The notes beneath the pieces were generated by a model. That model saw only the letters and a list, made by a program, of their open reading frames with translations, was not told the origin of the DNA and searched no databases. The position numbers were made by a program, and so were the translations under genes. From an uncultured Tateyamaria sp. (lineage in GTDB: Bacteria > Pseudomonadota > Alphaproteobacteria > Rhodobacterales > Rhodobacteraceae), in contig NZ_CANKXW010000005.1 of NCBI RefSeq assembly GCF_947487805.1, positions 265,535 through 329,534 of the forward strand: 64,000 nt of DNA, given 5' to 3'. Shown piece after piece: positions 53,233 through 62,674 of this stretch; position 1 is the first letter of the stretch, and each line of letters starts with the position of its first letter.

Positions 53233-53271
53233 AACCTGACCGTTCCGCGCATTGCGCAGGGCGGTCAGGTT
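53233..53271 (+). terminator. Long hairpin after the RTX gene
   Basis: AACCTGACCG (53233-53242) pairs with CGGTCAGGTT (53262-53271), with an inner GCGC-ATT-GCGC helix, 13 bases after the stop; only a short T-run (TT). Confidence 0.65.
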
Positions 53272-53332
53272 TGCGACATGGCGGTTTGTGCCCCTTGCAC
53301 CTGGTTCGGTGGCAAGGGGCCACCATCAGTGC

Positions 53333-54028
53333 CTATGCGCGCTCGGCGATGGCATCCATTACCAGAGCTGCGGTCTTGGTTGCCGAGGCCGGGTTTTGGC
53401 CTGTGATCAGGTTCGCATCACGCACTGCAAAGGCCTGAAAATCAGGGGCGGATACATGGTGCGCGCCAAGCTCCTTCAACCTGCTCTCGAGCAGGAAAGG
53501 CACCGCATCCTGAAGCCCCACGGCGACTTCCTCACTGTCGGTAAAGGCGGCAAGCTTGCGCCCTTTGACCAATGGGCTCCCGTCTGCGGCCTTGGCGCTG
53601 ACAAGACCGGCAGGGCCATGGCAGACCGCGGACACGATTTTTCCCTGCGCGTTGAACGTTGTGACCAGTTCAGCCAGGTCCGGGTCTTGGGGGTAATCGA
53701 ACATCGTGCCATGTCCGCCCGGCAAAAAGACCGCGTCGAAGCCGGATGTATCGATCTCGGTGAACTTTGGGGTTGCGGCGAACAGGGCTTGGGTGTCCTC
53801 GTCCGCAAGATAGCGTTCCACAGACGCGTCGTTCTCGCCTTCGGGCGACAAGCTGCGGTCATCGACGGGGATCTTGCCGCCGGCGATGGAGGCCACCGTG
53901 ACATCCGCCCCACCATCCGTGAACGCATAGTAAGGTGTGGTCAGTTCCTCGAGCCAAAGGCCCGTGGCCTCGCCATTGTCCATCTGTTTGGCCGAAGTGG
54001 CGATAATGAGGATTTTTGCGGGTGTCAT
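53333..54028 (-). CDS. DJ-1/PfpI-family (type 1 glutamine amidotransferase-like) protein
   Basis: 231 residues from ATG 54028 (SD GGAGAC). The nucleophile elbow IVSAVCHGPAGL has Cys136 followed by His137, and FLPGGHGTMFD contains the glycine-rich loop. The LEELTTPYYAFTDGGADVTVAS region fits Hsp31-type chaperone/glyoxalase-like proteins rather than true amidotransferases. It may act in glyoxal or protein damage repair. It is divergent from a LysR regulator. Confidence 0.88.
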   Translation of the reverse strand: MTPAKILIIATSAKQMDNGEATGLWLEELTTPYYAFTDGGADVTVASIAGGKIPVDDRSLSPEGENDASVERYLADEDTQALFAATPKFTEIDTSGFDAVFLPGGHGTMFDYPQDPDLAELVTTFNAQGKIVSAVCHGPAGLVSAKAADGSPLVKGRKLAAFTDSEEVAVGLQDAVPFLLESRLKELGAHHVSAPDFQAFAVRDANLITGQNPASATKTAALVMDAIAERA

Positions 54029-54130
54029 GACTGTCTCCTGTTTTTTTGTCTCAGGGGCAGGTAGGTGCGAGCTTGCATAAGGAAAAATAAAACGATTTGC
54101 GCTTAGGCATAAAAATATTGATATAACTCC

Positions 54131-55009
54131 ATGTCCTTGCAAAACCTCAGATCGTTCATCGAAACATTTCGCTGCCAGTCGATCAGTACGGCGGCGCGCA
54201 ATCTCAATCTTACGCAGCCTGCGGTGTCGCAGCACATCATGGCACTTGAGGCACAGCTGGATCGCAAACTGTTCGAGCGCAAGCCGCGTGGCGTTGAGCC
54301 CACGGCCTTTGCCCGTGATTTGGCCGCACAAGTCGGCGATGGTCTCGACCGGGCAGAAGCCGCGCTGGCGCGGATGCAGGCCCGATCATCCAACCTGTCG
54401 GGCGTGGTGCATATTGCGGGCCCGGCGGAATTGATGGCGGAAAAAATCGCGCCTCACCTGTGCAAGCTGGCCGAAGCAGGGGTGCAGGCGCGTGTGCGCC
54501 TGGGCGGGCGGTCATCGATCTATGAGGCCTTGCAAGCAGGCGAGGTGGACCTGGCCTTTACCGCGTCTCGCCCCGACGGCCCGCAACTGGCCGGGCAAAG
54601 GGTCAGTTCCGAAAAGCTGCTCGCCGTTGCAGCACCCGCCATGGCCGCGCGGATCAATGCAGCGGCGGATATGTCCGGGGCGCTCGCCAGCGAACCGTTC
54701 GTGGCCTACGACACAGACTTACCCCTTGTGCGCGACTGGTGCGCACAGAACGATGTCACGATGGCGGCGCAGGAGCCCGCGGTCACCGCCCCGGACATCC
54801 GGGTGTTGCGCGCGCTGGTCGAGGCCGGGGCAGGATGGTCGGTGATCCCTGACTACCTTTGTGCAAGGTCGATGGATGCAGGCACGTTGCACATGTTGGG
54901 CAGTGGGGCACGCGCTCCGGAAAACGAGATCTTTCTTGTCTGGACCAGATCGGCCTTGCGGCATCCGCGCATTGCCTTCGCGCGCGATCTCCTGTTGGAC
55001 GGGGTTTGA
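54131..55009 (+). CDS. LysR-family transcription regulator
   Basis: 292 residues. The winged HTH is MSLQNLRSFIETFRCQSISTAARNLNLTQPAVSQHIMALEAQLDRKLFERKPRGVEPT, and the effector domain runs ~90-290 (VHIAGPAELMAEKIAP, YEALQAGEVDLAFTASRP). The divergent DJ-1/PfpI gene, 102 bases away, is the likely target. No T-N11-A operator could be set with confidence. It precedes the racemase-like gene by 78 bases on the same strand, so they may be linked. Confidence 0.9.
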   Translation: MSLQNLRSFIETFRCQSISTAARNLNLTQPAVSQHIMALEAQLDRKLFERKPRGVEPTAFARDLAAQVGDGLDRAEAALARMQARSSNLSGVVHIAGPAELMAEKIAPHLCKLAEAGVQARVRLGGRSSIYEALQAGEVDLAFTASRPDGPQLAGQRVSSEKLLAVAAPAMAARINAAADMSGALASEPFVAYDTDLPLVRDWCAQNDVTMAAQEPAVTAPDIRVLRALVEAGAGWSVIPDYLCARSMDAGTLHMLGSGARAPENEIFLVWTRSALRHPRIAFARDLLLDGV

Positions 55010-55087
55010 TCGCATCGGACGGAACGGACTTGCACCTGGCTCGCGCATTCTGTCCAATCGGCTGGACGGCGAAACAAGGGCACAGGC

Positions 55088-56203
55088 ATGGATGGTCCTC
55101 TGGCGACATTGAAGGTGGTGGAATTTGCGGGGCTCGGTCCCGCGCCTCTGGCCGGGCAGATGCTGGCGGACATGGGCGCAGAGGTGACTGTGATCGACCG
55201 TGCCTCGGCCCCGGCGCAGGCGCATGATGTAAACCGACGCGGCAAGGCGTCGATTGCGCTCAACCTCAAGTCTGACCACGGTCTGCACATTGCCAAGGCT
55301 CTGATCAACGATGCGGATGTCCTGATCGAAGGGTTCCGCCCCGGCGTTATGGAACGCTTGGGCCTTGGCCCCGAGGCATGCTCTGACACCCTGATTTACG
55401 GGCGCATGACGGGATGGGGGCAGACCGGCCCACTGGCGCACACTGCGGGTCACGACATCACCTATCTGGCGCAAACCGGCGTGCTGAGCCTGATGGCCAC
55501 GGCGGACGCGCCAGCGCGCCCGCCACTGAACCTTGTCGCGGATTATGGCGGTGGGACGATGTTCCTGCTGTATGGTCTTCTGTCGGCTGTGATCGCGCGC
55601 GGGGTGACAGGCAAAGGACAGGTGGTTGATGCCGCAATGATTGACGGAGTGCCCGCGATGATGGGCTTGATCCACGGGATGATGGCCAGCGGCGGCTGGC
55701 ACAATCCGGGCGGCAATTGGCTGGATGGCGCGGCGCCGTTCTATCGCTGCTACCGTTGCGCGGACGGGCGCGATGTCGCTGTAGGCGCGCTGGAGCCGCA
55801 GTTCTACGAATTGCTGCTGCAAGGTCTTGGCGTTGATTCGGCGGATCTGCCCGAACAGATGGACCGCGCGGGGTGGCCCGCCACCTCGGAACGGTTTGCA
55901 GGGATTTTTGCGCGCCACCACCGCGACCACTGGGTGGAGGTGTTTGCCGGCACGGATGCCTGCGTGGCGCCGGTGTTGACCCTGCAAGAGGCGGCAGAGG
56001 ACGCCCATCTTGGCCCCCGGGGTGTCTATGTCACCGTGGACGGTGTGCAACAGGCGGCACCCGCGCCGCGGCTGAGTGCGACGCCTGCCCGTGCCATCAC
56101 CGCACCCACCGGGCCAGGGGCGGACACGCACTCAATTCTGGACAGGCTGGGATACGATACAGCAGCGATTGAGCAGCTGCGCGCCGACGGGGTTCTGACG
56201 TGA
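55088..56203 (+). CDS. CoA transferase family III, alpha-methylacyl-CoA racemase-like
   Basis: 371 residues. The family start LKVVEFAGLGPAPLAGQMLADMGAEVTVIDR is followed by NRRGKASIALNLK. The racemase catalytic pair is present at the same numbering as in human AMACR: His122 in AGHDITYLAQTG and Asp152 in NLVADYGGG. It probably epimerises 2-methyl-branched acyl-CoAs to allow beta-oxidation. Its stop overlaps the next gene (GTGA), so the two are coupled. The substrate is not read directly. Confidence 0.85.
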   Translation: MDGPLATLKVVEFAGLGPAPLAGQMLADMGAEVTVIDRASAPAQAHDVNRRGKASIALNLKSDHGLHIAKALINDADVLIEGFRPGVMERLGLGPEACSDTLIYGRMTGWGQTGPLAHTAGHDITYLAQTGVLSLMATADAPARPPLNLVADYGGGTMFLLYGLLSAVIARGVTGKGQVVDAAMIDGVPAMMGLIHGMMASGGWHNPGGNWLDGAAPFYRCYRCADGRDVAVGALEPQFYELLLQGLGVDSADLPEQMDRAGWPATSERFAGIFARHHRDHWVEVFAGTDACVAPVLTLQEAAEDAHLGPRGVYVTVDGVQQAAPAPRLSATPARAITAPTGPGADTHSILDRLGYDTAAIEQLRADGVLT

Positions 56204-57387
56204 AAATCGTCATCGCAGGGGGCGGCATTGGTGGGCTTGCCACGGCCATCGCCTGCGCGCTGCGCGGGCACGCCGTGTCGGTACACGAACAAGCACCGGC
56301 CCTGTCCGAGATTGGTGCGGGTCTTCAGATTTCTCCCAATGGCTGGAAGGTTCTGAAGGCGCTTGGTGTTGTTGACCGACTGCGCCTCACGGCGTTTGAG
56401 CCGGAGGCCATCGAGATGCGCATGGGCCGGTCCGGGCGCCCGGTCTTTCGACTGCCCATGAAGGGTTATGCGAAGGAGCGTTGGGGTGCACCCTACATGC
56501 ACGTGCACCGGGCGGATCTAGTTGATGCGCTTGCGGCGCGCCTGGCCGAGATTTCCCCGAACGCGGTGCACACCGGGCAGACAGTTACCGGATACGAAAA
56601 GATCGGCGCACGGGCCGCGTTAAAGGTCGGCGGCACGGCCGAGGAAGGTGACGTTATCGTCGGGGCGGACGGGCTGCACTCGGTGATCCGCACACAGATC
56701 CTGGGGCCGGACCAGCCAATCTATACCGGCAATGTGGCGTGGCGCGCGGTTGTGCCCGTGGATGCGCTCGGCGCGTATGCGCCACCGCCCACGGCATGCG
56801 TCTGGGCGGGAAACAAGCGGCACGCGGTCACGACCCGGCTGCGTGGCGGTACGTTGGCCAATTTCGTCGGCATGGTCGAAACGCCGGATCCCGGGCCCGA
56901 AGGCTGGCGGATCGAAGGGTCGCGGGCGGACGTGCAAGCGGACTTCCACGGCTGGCACCCGACCATCGCCCGGCTGATTGCCGAGGCTCCGCTGCTGAAC
57001 AAATGGGCGCTCTTCGACCGCGCGCCACTGCCGCGATGGCATGACGGGCCCGTCGTCCTGCTGGGCGACGCGAGCCACCCGATGTTGCCATCAATGGCGC
57101 AAGGCGCCGTGCAAGCGCTGGAGGATGCCTGGGTGCTGGCTGCCTGTCTTGACGTGGGCCATGCGGATATACCCGCAGCCTTGCAGGCGTTCCGTGATGC
57201 GCGCATTGACCGGGTATCACGGATACAGGCCGGATCGCGCGCCAATGCGCGGCTGTTCCACCGGGCCACATGGCTGGGCCGTGTCGGATTTTACGGGCCC
57301 ATGACGATAGGCGCGCGATTGGCCCCCGGTCTGATCCATGCGCGGCAGGACTGGGTGTACCGTCACGACGTGACGGTCGCCCCCTGA
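56200..57387 (+). CDS. FAD-dependent aromatic hydroxylase (salicylate/3-hydroxybenzoate hydroxylase-like)
   Basis: 395 residues from GTG 56200. The FAD motif GGGIGGLATAIACALRGH starts at residue ~8, then MHVHRADLVDAL, the DG motif DVIVGADGLHSVIR and the GD motif VLLGDASHPMLPSMAQGAVQALEDA. This is the group A flavin monooxygenase layout of salicylate and 3-hydroxybenzoate 6-hydroxylases. Coupling with an acyl-CoA racemase-like gene is unexpected for aromatic breakdown. It overlaps the convergent AraC gene by 25 bases. Confidence 0.85.
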   Translation: MKIVIAGGGIGGLATAIACALRGHAVSVHEQAPALSEIGAGLQISPNGWKVLKALGVVDRLRLTAFEPEAIEMRMGRSGRPVFRLPMKGYAKERWGAPYMHVHRADLVDALAARLAEISPNAVHTGQTVTGYEKIGARAALKVGGTAEEGDVIVGADGLHSVIRTQILGPDQPIYTGNVAWRAVVPVDALGAYAPPPTACVWAGNKRHAVTTRLRGGTLANFVGMVETPDPGPEGWRIEGSRADVQADFHGWHPTIARLIAEAPLLNKWALFDRAPLPRWHDGPVVLLGDASHPMLPSMAQGAVQALEDAWVLAACLDVGHADIPAALQAFRDARIDRVSRIQAGSRANARLFHRATWLGRVGFYGPMTIGARLAPGLIHARQDWVYRHDVTVAP

Positions 57388-58385
57388 GCATCGAGGCGCA
57401 CCGCCAACGGGGTCTGGCCCGTCCAGTTCTGGAACGCGCGGTAAAAAGAGTTCGGATCGCGGTAGGCCAGCAGGTAACTGATCTCTTCGACGTTCAGATC
57501 GGTCAGCCCGAGATATTGCCGCGCAAGATCTTCGCGCGTCTCATCCAGCAAGTTTTGAAACCGCGTGCCTTCGTCCTTGAGTTTGCGCTGCAGGCTCCGC
57601 CCGCTCAGCCGCAGGCGCGCCGCCGCGGCGTCTATGGTGGCCTCACCTGCGGGCAGCATTTCGGGAAGGATGGCGCGTACCCGTGCGCTGACGGCCTGTT
57701 CGGACAGTTGCACCTGCATCTGCCGCCGAAAGTTCGGTTCCAGCTGTGCCCACTGATCCGGGTCTGCCGACAGCAGAACCCGGTCCGCGTCGTCCTGATG
57801 CAGCGTCAGAGCTGCCGCCGGACCGATGGTGACCGCGCATCCCGCAAAATCCTCGATCTGTTTCAGGCAAGGCACCGTCGCTGGCAAGGTTGCCGCCCGC
57901 GGCACGACGTGATGCCCGGTACAGGCGCGGATGGCTTCGATCAGAAACACAAATTCGGTTGCGGCAAATGTGGCGGGCAGGGGTATCGCCGGGACATTCG
58001 ACGATTTGATTATACGCAGATCCCCGGTCTCGGTACGCTTTGAACCCAGGCAGAGCGGCCCGGTCAGGGGTTTGAACAGGGCCAGCCGGTCCAGACCGAC
58101 CGCCACTGTCGGGCTACATGTAAAGGCGAAGAACGCAGGGTTGAACGGACCGCGCGCATAGGCCTGCCCCAGAAAGATCGGGGTGTCGTCCCGACCGGAT
58201 TCCGCCATTAGCGCGTTCCAGCCCGCGAAATATTCTGCCGCTGTAACACCGCGCCCTTCGGTTTCGAAAAAGTCGGGCGGATAGCGCATCCGCCGCAGCA
58301 CGGCGACCGGATCGATTTGCAGCAGCCCGCACAACTGTTGGGTGGTGCGGGCGATCTTGTATCGGATCTGGGTGTCTTGGGTCAT
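57363..58385 (-). CDS. AraC-family transcription regulator
   Basis: 340 residues. The C-terminal HTH pair is present in ATIDAAAARLRLSGRSLQRKLKDEGTRFQNLLDETREDLARQYLGLTDLNVEEISYLLAYRDPNSFYRAFQNWTGQTP-type sequence (~residues 250-330). The ~220-residue N-terminus (NALMAESGRDDTPIFLG, CSPTVAVGLDRLALFKPLTGPL) is the arabinose-binding-like domain seen in OruR/ArgR-type regulators. Its target is unknown; it converges with the hydroxylase gene. Confidence 0.88.
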   Translation of the reverse strand: MTQDTQIRYKIARTTQQLCGLLQIDPVAVLRRMRYPPDFFETEGRGVTAAEYFAGWNALMAESGRDDTPIFLGQAYARGPFNPAFFAFTCSPTVAVGLDRLALFKPLTGPLCLGSKRTETGDLRIIKSSNVPAIPLPATFAATEFVFLIEAIRACTGHHVVPRAATLPATVPCLKQIEDFAGCAVTIGPAAALTLHQDDADRVLLSADPDQWAQLEPNFRRQMQVQLSEQAVSARVRAILPEMLPAGEATIDAAAARLRLSGRSLQRKLKDEGTRFQNLLDETREDLARQYLGLTDLNVEEISYLLAYRDPNSFYRAFQNWTGQTPLAVRLDAQGATVTS

Positions 58386-58532
58386 CTCTTAAAAATGGGG
58401 TGGATGAGTGATCAAGGCCAGAGCCTTGGCGCGAATTGATTGCTGGATGGCGCGATTTGCAATCCGGATCAGGTGGAACCAAAGCGACCGCAGCGCGTTG
58501 ACCGCTCAGAGAAGACATGAAGGAGACATACG

Positions 58533-59051
58533 ATGACACGTCAACGCACGTTTGCAGGCGCACTGGCAATGACAGCGATCACGGCAACCGCGGCCTTGGC
58601 CGACACCGGGACAATTGGTGACGGTGAAACCGTGGATCACATCGAAGTGGGCATGTTGTCCTGTGATGTCGCCGATACAGACAAGCTCATCGAGCTGAAG
58701 CAGGCCCGTGACCTGAGCTGCACCTTCAACCCGGCGGACAGTTCTCTGTCTGATGAAATCTATACCGGTGAAATCACGCGTTTCGGCCTGAATGTGGGTG
58801 CCACGCAAAAAGGTGTGATGCGCTGGGCCGTGTTGGCTCCGACAGAGCGCGGCATTCCCGAAGCAGGCCTTGACGGCACCTATCGAGGTGTGTCGGCCCA
58901 GGCGACGCTTGGCGTCGGTGTTGAAGGCAACGTGATGGTCGGCGGTGGGGAAGACCAGTTGACTCTCCAACCGGTCAGCCTTGGCACGCAAACCGGTGTG
59001 AACCTTGCAGTGGGTGTGGGGAATATCCAGCTGGAGCGCGTCGCCGGATAA
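58533..59051 (+). CDS. DUF992 exported protein
   Basis: 172 residues with a signal peptide (cut after ALA). HIEVGMLSCDVADTD, LSCTFNPAD, EIYTGEITRFGLNVGATQKGVMRWAVLAPTE, GTYRGVSAQATLGVGVEGNVMVGGGEDQLTLQPVSLGTQTGVNLAVGV match DUF992, an alphaproteobacterial periplasmic family with two conserved cysteines. The function is unknown. It has a strong SD (GAAGGAG) and is followed by a clear terminator. Confidence 0.85.
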   Translation: MTRQRTFAGALAMTAITATAALADTGTIGDGETVDHIEVGMLSCDVADTDKLIELKQARDLSCTFNPADSSLSDEIYTGEITRFGLNVGATQKGVMRWAVLAPTERGIPEAGLDGTYRGVSAQATLGVGVEGNVMVGGGEDQLTLQPVSLGTQTGVNLAVGVGNIQLERVAG

Positions 59052-59077
59052 ACGATATGTATGGTGAGTGGTTACAT

Positions 59078-59110
59078 CGGGGAGCGTCGCAGGACGCTCC
59101 CCGATTTTAT
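59078..59110 (+). terminator. Strong intrinsic terminator after DUF992 gene
   Basis: CGGGGAGCGTC (59078-59088) pairs perfectly with GACGCTCCCCG (59093-59103), GCAG loop, followed by ATTTTAT. It overlaps the end of the convergent adk gene by four bases. Confidence 0.9.
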
Positions 59111-59796
59111 GTTGTGGTGGCGGCTGTGACCACCCGACCCAAAGTTGTTGCGACCTCGTCGATGGGGCCCATCGCACCAATGCGTTGCAGCACGCCCTTG
59201 TCATCATAGTACGAAATCAATGGCGCGGTTTGCGCGTGGTAGGCCTCCAGCCGCGCGCCGACGGCCTCGACCGTGTCGTCGGCACGCCGCTTCATCTCGG
59301 TCCCGCCGCAATTGTCACAGATGCCGTCCCGCGTCGGGATCTTGAAGCTGTCGTGATACCCTTCGCCGCATCCCGCACAGGTATAGCGCCCGGCAATTCG
59401 GGTCACCATGGCGGCATCATCCACTTCAAGTGAAATTGCGGCGTCGATCTGCTGGCTGCTTTCGATCAGGAGCGTGTCCAGCGCCTCGGCCTGGACGGTG
59501 GTGCGTGGAAAGCCGTCAAGGATGACGCCCTGCGCGCAATCAGGCTCGGCGATGCGGTCGCGCAGGATGTCGATCACGATCTGGTCGCTGACCAGCCCGC
59601 CTGCCTTCATCACGGCGTCGGCGGCCTTGCCCGCATCAGTGCCCGCCGCCACGGCGGCACGCAGCAGGTCACCTGTGGACAGTTGAACATAACCAAACCG
59701 TTCCTCAAGCATGCGGGCTTGCGTCCCCTTGCCTGCTCCGGGCGGGCCAAGCAGGATCAGAACGGGGGGTGTCGCTGGGTGGGATGTACCGTCCAT
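59107..59796 (-). CDS. adk: Adenylate kinase (long form with zinc-type LID)
   Basis: 229 residues. Walker A GPPGAGKGT, NMP-binding STGDLLRAAV, DGFPRT and the LID with four cysteines (YTCAGCGEGYH and GICDNCGG) that bind zinc. The enzyme balances ATP, ADP and AMP. The gene follows acs by 4 bases on the same strand; acetyl-CoA synthetase makes AMP, which adenylate kinase recycles, so the pairing is functionally sensible. Whether a second adk exists in the ribosomal protein cluster cannot be seen here. Confidence 0.95.
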   Translation of the reverse strand: MDGTSHPATPPVLILLGPPGAGKGTQARMLEERFGYVQLSTGDLLRAAVAAGTDAGKAADAVMKAGGLVSDQIVIDILRDRIAEPDCAQGVILDGFPRTTVQAEALDTLLIESSQQIDAAISLEVDDAAMVTRIAGRYTCAGCGEGYHDSFKIPTRDGICDNCGGTEMKRRADDTVEAVGARLEAYHAQTAPLISYYDDKGVLQRIGAMGPIDEVATTLGRVVTAATTT

Positions 59797-59800
59797 GACC

Positions 59801-61753
59801 TCAGCCCTTGTTCATGCGGTTTTCGATCAGGTCGTCCACAACGGATGGATCGGCCAGCGTCGATGTATCCCCAAGAGCGCCGAAATCATCCTCGGCGATC
59901 TTGCGCAGGATGCGGCGCATGATCTTGCCCGACCGCGTCTTGGGCAGACCCGGAGCCCACTGGATCAGGTCAGGCGACGCGATGGGGCCGATTTCCTGCC
60001 GCACCCATGTGCGCAATTCCTTGCGAAGCTCTTCGTTTGGCTCTTCGCCGTTCATCAGCGTGACATAGCAATAGATGCCCTGACCCTTGATGTCGTGCGG
60101 GTATCCGACGACCGCGGCCTCGGCCACCTTGGCATGGGCGACCAGCGCGCTTTCCACCTCGGCCGTGCCCATCCGGTGGCCCGACACATTGATCACGTCA
60201 TCCACGCGTCCGGTGATCCAGTAATCGCCGTCCTCATCGCGGCGGCACCCGTCGCCAGTGAAATAATACCCTTTGTAGTCAGAGAAATAGGTGTTCTCGA
60301 ACCGCTCATGGTCGCCCCAGACGGTGCGCATCTGTCCGGGCCAGCTGTCGGCAATGCACAGAACGCCCTCGACCCCGTTGCCTTCGGTGATCTCTCCCGA
60401 GGCAGGCTCCAGCACAACCGGTTTGATGCCGAAAAACGGTTTCATCGCCGAGCCGGGCTTGGTCGCGTGCGCGCCGGGCAGGGGGGTCATCAGGTGGCCG
60501 CCGGTTTCGGTCTGCCACCATGTGTCAACGATGGGGCAACGTCCGCCACCGACGACATTGTAGTACCAGTTCCACGCCTCTGGATTGATCGGCTCGCCCA
60601 CGGTGCCCAGCAGCTTCAGTGACGACAGGTCCGCCTTTTCGACAAAGCTGTTGCCTTGTCCCATCAGCGCACGCAGCGCGGTCGGCGCAGTGTAGAACTG
60701 CGCCACTTTGTGCTTTTCACAGACCTGCCAGAACCGCGACGCGTCCGGATAGGTCGGCACCCCTTCGAACATCAGGGTCGTGGCCCCGTTGGCGAGCGGA
60801 CCATAGACGATATAGCTGTGACCCGTGACCCAGCCGACATCCGCGGTGCACCAGTAAACATCACCGTCATGGTAATCAAAGGTCATCTGGTGCGTCAGCG
60901 CCGCATAGACCAGATAGCCGCCCGTGGTGTGCACGACGCCTTTGGGCTGGCCGGTGGAGCCGGATGTATAGAGAATAAAGAGCGGGTCTTCGGCCGCCAT
61001 TTCTTCGGGTGGACAGTCGGCGTCGACCTTGGCGGCCTCTTCGTGCAGCCAGAAATCCAGCCCGTCGCGCCATGCGATCTGCTGGCCGGTGCGCTGCACG
61101 ACCAGGCACTTGGTGGGGTCGATCACGTTGATCAACGCCTGGTTCACATTGTCCTTGAGGTTCGTGGTCCGTCCACCGCGTGGCGCGCCATCGGCGGTGA
61201 TCACAACCTTGGCGTCGCAGCCCGACACACGCGCCGCCAGCGCATCCGGCGAGAAGCCGGCAAACACGATGGAATGTATTGCCCCGATGCGGGTGCAGGC
61301 CAACATGGCATAGGCGGCCTCGGGGATCATGGGTAGATACAGCACAACCCGGTCGCCTTTGCCGACGCCCATCGATTTCAGCACGTTCGCCATTCTGCAT
61401 GTCTCGGCGTGCAGCTGCGTGTAGGTGATGTGCTGCGCCTCATCCTCGGGGCTGTCCGGTTCCCAGATGATCGCTGTCTGATCACCCCGGCTGGCAAGGT
61501 GGCGGTCAATGCAATTGGCCGAGACGTTCAGAGTGCCGTCGGCATACCAGTTGATGTTGACGTTGCCGAAATCATAGCTGACGTCCTTGACCTGGGTGAA
61601 CGGCTTGATCCAGTCGATCCGCTTGCCATGTTCCGCCCAGAACGCGTCCGGATCGTTGATCGACGCGGCATACATGGCGTCATAGGTCGCGGCATCCACA
61701 TGGGCATTCGCCACCATGTCCGCCGATGGGGCAAAGGTTTTCGTGTCTGGCAT
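59801..61753 (-). CDS. acs: Acetyl-CoA synthetase
   Basis: 650 residues, full length. AMP-binding motifs: [63 protein letters not shown], and the acetylation lysine Lys610 in [12 protein letters not shown]. It activates acetate by ATP to acetyl-CoA and AMP. It is followed by adk with a 4-base gap. A 387-base upstream region has two inverted repeats that may be control sites. Confidence 0.97.
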   Translation of the reverse strand: MPDTKTFAPSADMVANAHVDAATYDAMYAASINDPDAFWAEHGKRIDWIKPFTQVKDVSYDFGNVNINWYADGTLNVSANCIDRHLASRGDQTAIIWEPDSPEDEAQHITYTQLHAETCRMANVLKSMGVGKGDRVVLYLPMIPEAAYAMLACTRIGAIHSIVFAGFSPDALAARVSGCDAKVVITADGAPRGGRTTNLKDNVNQALINVIDPTKCLVVQRTGQQIAWRDGLDFWLHEEAAKVDADCPPEEMAAEDPLFILYTSGSTGQPKGVVHTTGGYLVYAALTHQMTFDYHDGDVYWCTADVGWVTGHSYIVYGPLANGATTLMFEGVPTYPDASRFWQVCEKHKVAQFYTAPTALRALMGQGNSFVEKADLSSLKLLGTVGEPINPEAWNWYYNVVGGGRCPIVDTWWQTETGGHLMTPLPGAHATKPGSAMKPFFGIKPVVLEPASGEITEGNGVEGVLCIADSWPGQMRTVWGDHERFENTYFSDYKGYYFTGDGCRRDEDGDYWITGRVDDVINVSGHRMGTAEVESALVAHAKVAEAAVVGYPHDIKGQGIYCYVTLMNGEEPNEELRKELRTWVRQEIGPIASPDLIQWAPGLPKTRSGKIMRRILRKIAEDDFGALGDTSTLADPSVVDDLIENRMNKG

Positions 61754-62140
61754 GCGGGGTCCTCCGGATCTTCACTTTGGTCGCTGGGGTACAGGGCACA
61801 CAAGGCAAAGCCGTCCTCCATGGCTAGTGCATGTGTGCTGGGTCCTCTCTCCCCGTGTCGCGATAATACGCATCACTGAAAAGAAAGGAATAAAAGGCTG
61901 GATTATAAGGGTTTTAATGTAAATCAGTTTCCCCGCGCATAGTGTATTTGTAAAATTTTCTTACAGATCAGTAAATTTGTCCGCGATTTCGCGGATTTGA
62001 ATGTCAAAGCATGCCGCATGCCTGTTTGACAGAGGGAAAAGTGAGCCCGCGGAATATTCATGCGCATTGACATGGGTGGTGTGACATATTGTGTCTCGGC
62101 TCACCCGCGAAGCCCCGCCGTGTCCAGAATCAACGCCTGA
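61754..62140. other. acs upstream region with inverted repeats
   Basis: 387 bases without a gene. A nested inverted repeat has outer arms TGTCAAA (62002-62008) and TTTGACA (62025-62031) with an inner GCATG-CCG-CATGC. A second one, CCGCG-ATTT-CGCGG, lies at 61981-61994. Stretches at 61880-61970 are AT-rich and probably hold the acs promoter. No T-run follows the repeats, so they are likely operators, not terminators. Confidence 0.6.
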
Positions 62141-62530
62141 TTACAGCATGCCGCGCTCGGTCAGCACCTTGCGCGCGGCCCGAAACGCTTCGAGGCCTTG
62201 GGGCACCCCGCAATAGATCGCGACCATGTGCACCGCGGCGCGGATTTCCTCGACGGAACAGCCATTGTTGATCGCGCCGTTGCAGTGCAGTTCCCATTCC
62301 TGCATCTTGCCCAATGCGCCGATCATGGCGAGGTTCATCAGGCTGCGCGTCTTGGCGTCGATGGCATCGTCACCCCAGCCGAAGCCCCAGCACCACGCGG
62401 TCATGGCCTCCTGAAACGGTCGATTGAAATCGTCCGAGGCGTCCAGATTGCGCTGGACGTATTCCGCGCCCAGCGTCGCCTTGCGCTGGGTCAGCCCGGT
62501 TGTGAAAAGGTCTTCGTCGAAGAGGCTCAT
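62141..62530 (-). CDS. Carboxymuconolactone decarboxylase (CMD) family protein
   Basis: 129 residues from ATG 62530. The helical family core is FNRPFQEAMTAWCWGFGWGDDAIDAKTRSLMNLAMIGALGKMQEWELHCNGAINNGCSVEEI. Protein of the PcaC/AhpD kind; it has one Cys pair region (HCNGAINNGC), resembling the CMD gamma-carboxymuconolactone decarboxylases more than AhpD's CxxC. It is divergent from a zinc-type dehydrogenase and may be co-regulated with it. Exact reaction not clear. Confidence 0.85.
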   Translation of the reverse strand: MSLFDEDLFTTGLTQRKATLGAEYVQRNLDASDDFNRPFQEAMTAWCWGFGWGDDAIDAKTRSLMNLAMIGALGKMQEWELHCNGAINNGCSVEEIRAAVHMVAIYCGVPQGLEAFRAARKVLTERGML

Positions 62531-62570
62531 GGTTCGGGTCCTTGTCTTACTGTGGAGGGGATGCAAATGC

Positions 62571-62608
62571 TGTACCCTTTCTGGGTACACGACACGGTTT
62601 GTGCAAAC
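62571..62608. promoter_or_regulatory. Two palindromes in the CMD/dehydrogenase divergent promoter
   Basis: TGTACCC (62571-62577) and GGGTACA (62583-62589) are perfect arms around TTTCT. GTTTG-TG-CAAAC is at 62597-62608. Both sit 40-90 bases from the two divergent starts and look like operator sites; the regulator is not identified. Confidence 0.5.
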
Positions 62609-62674
62609 ACCTTGAGATTGCATCGGCCTTTGTGTCACGCAGAGTGACAAAGCCCGATCGCAAAGGACACCCCA

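Noticed and set aside
54029..54130. LysR T-N11-A operator
   Set aside because: Several weak candidates in AT-rich DNA; none stands out from chance.
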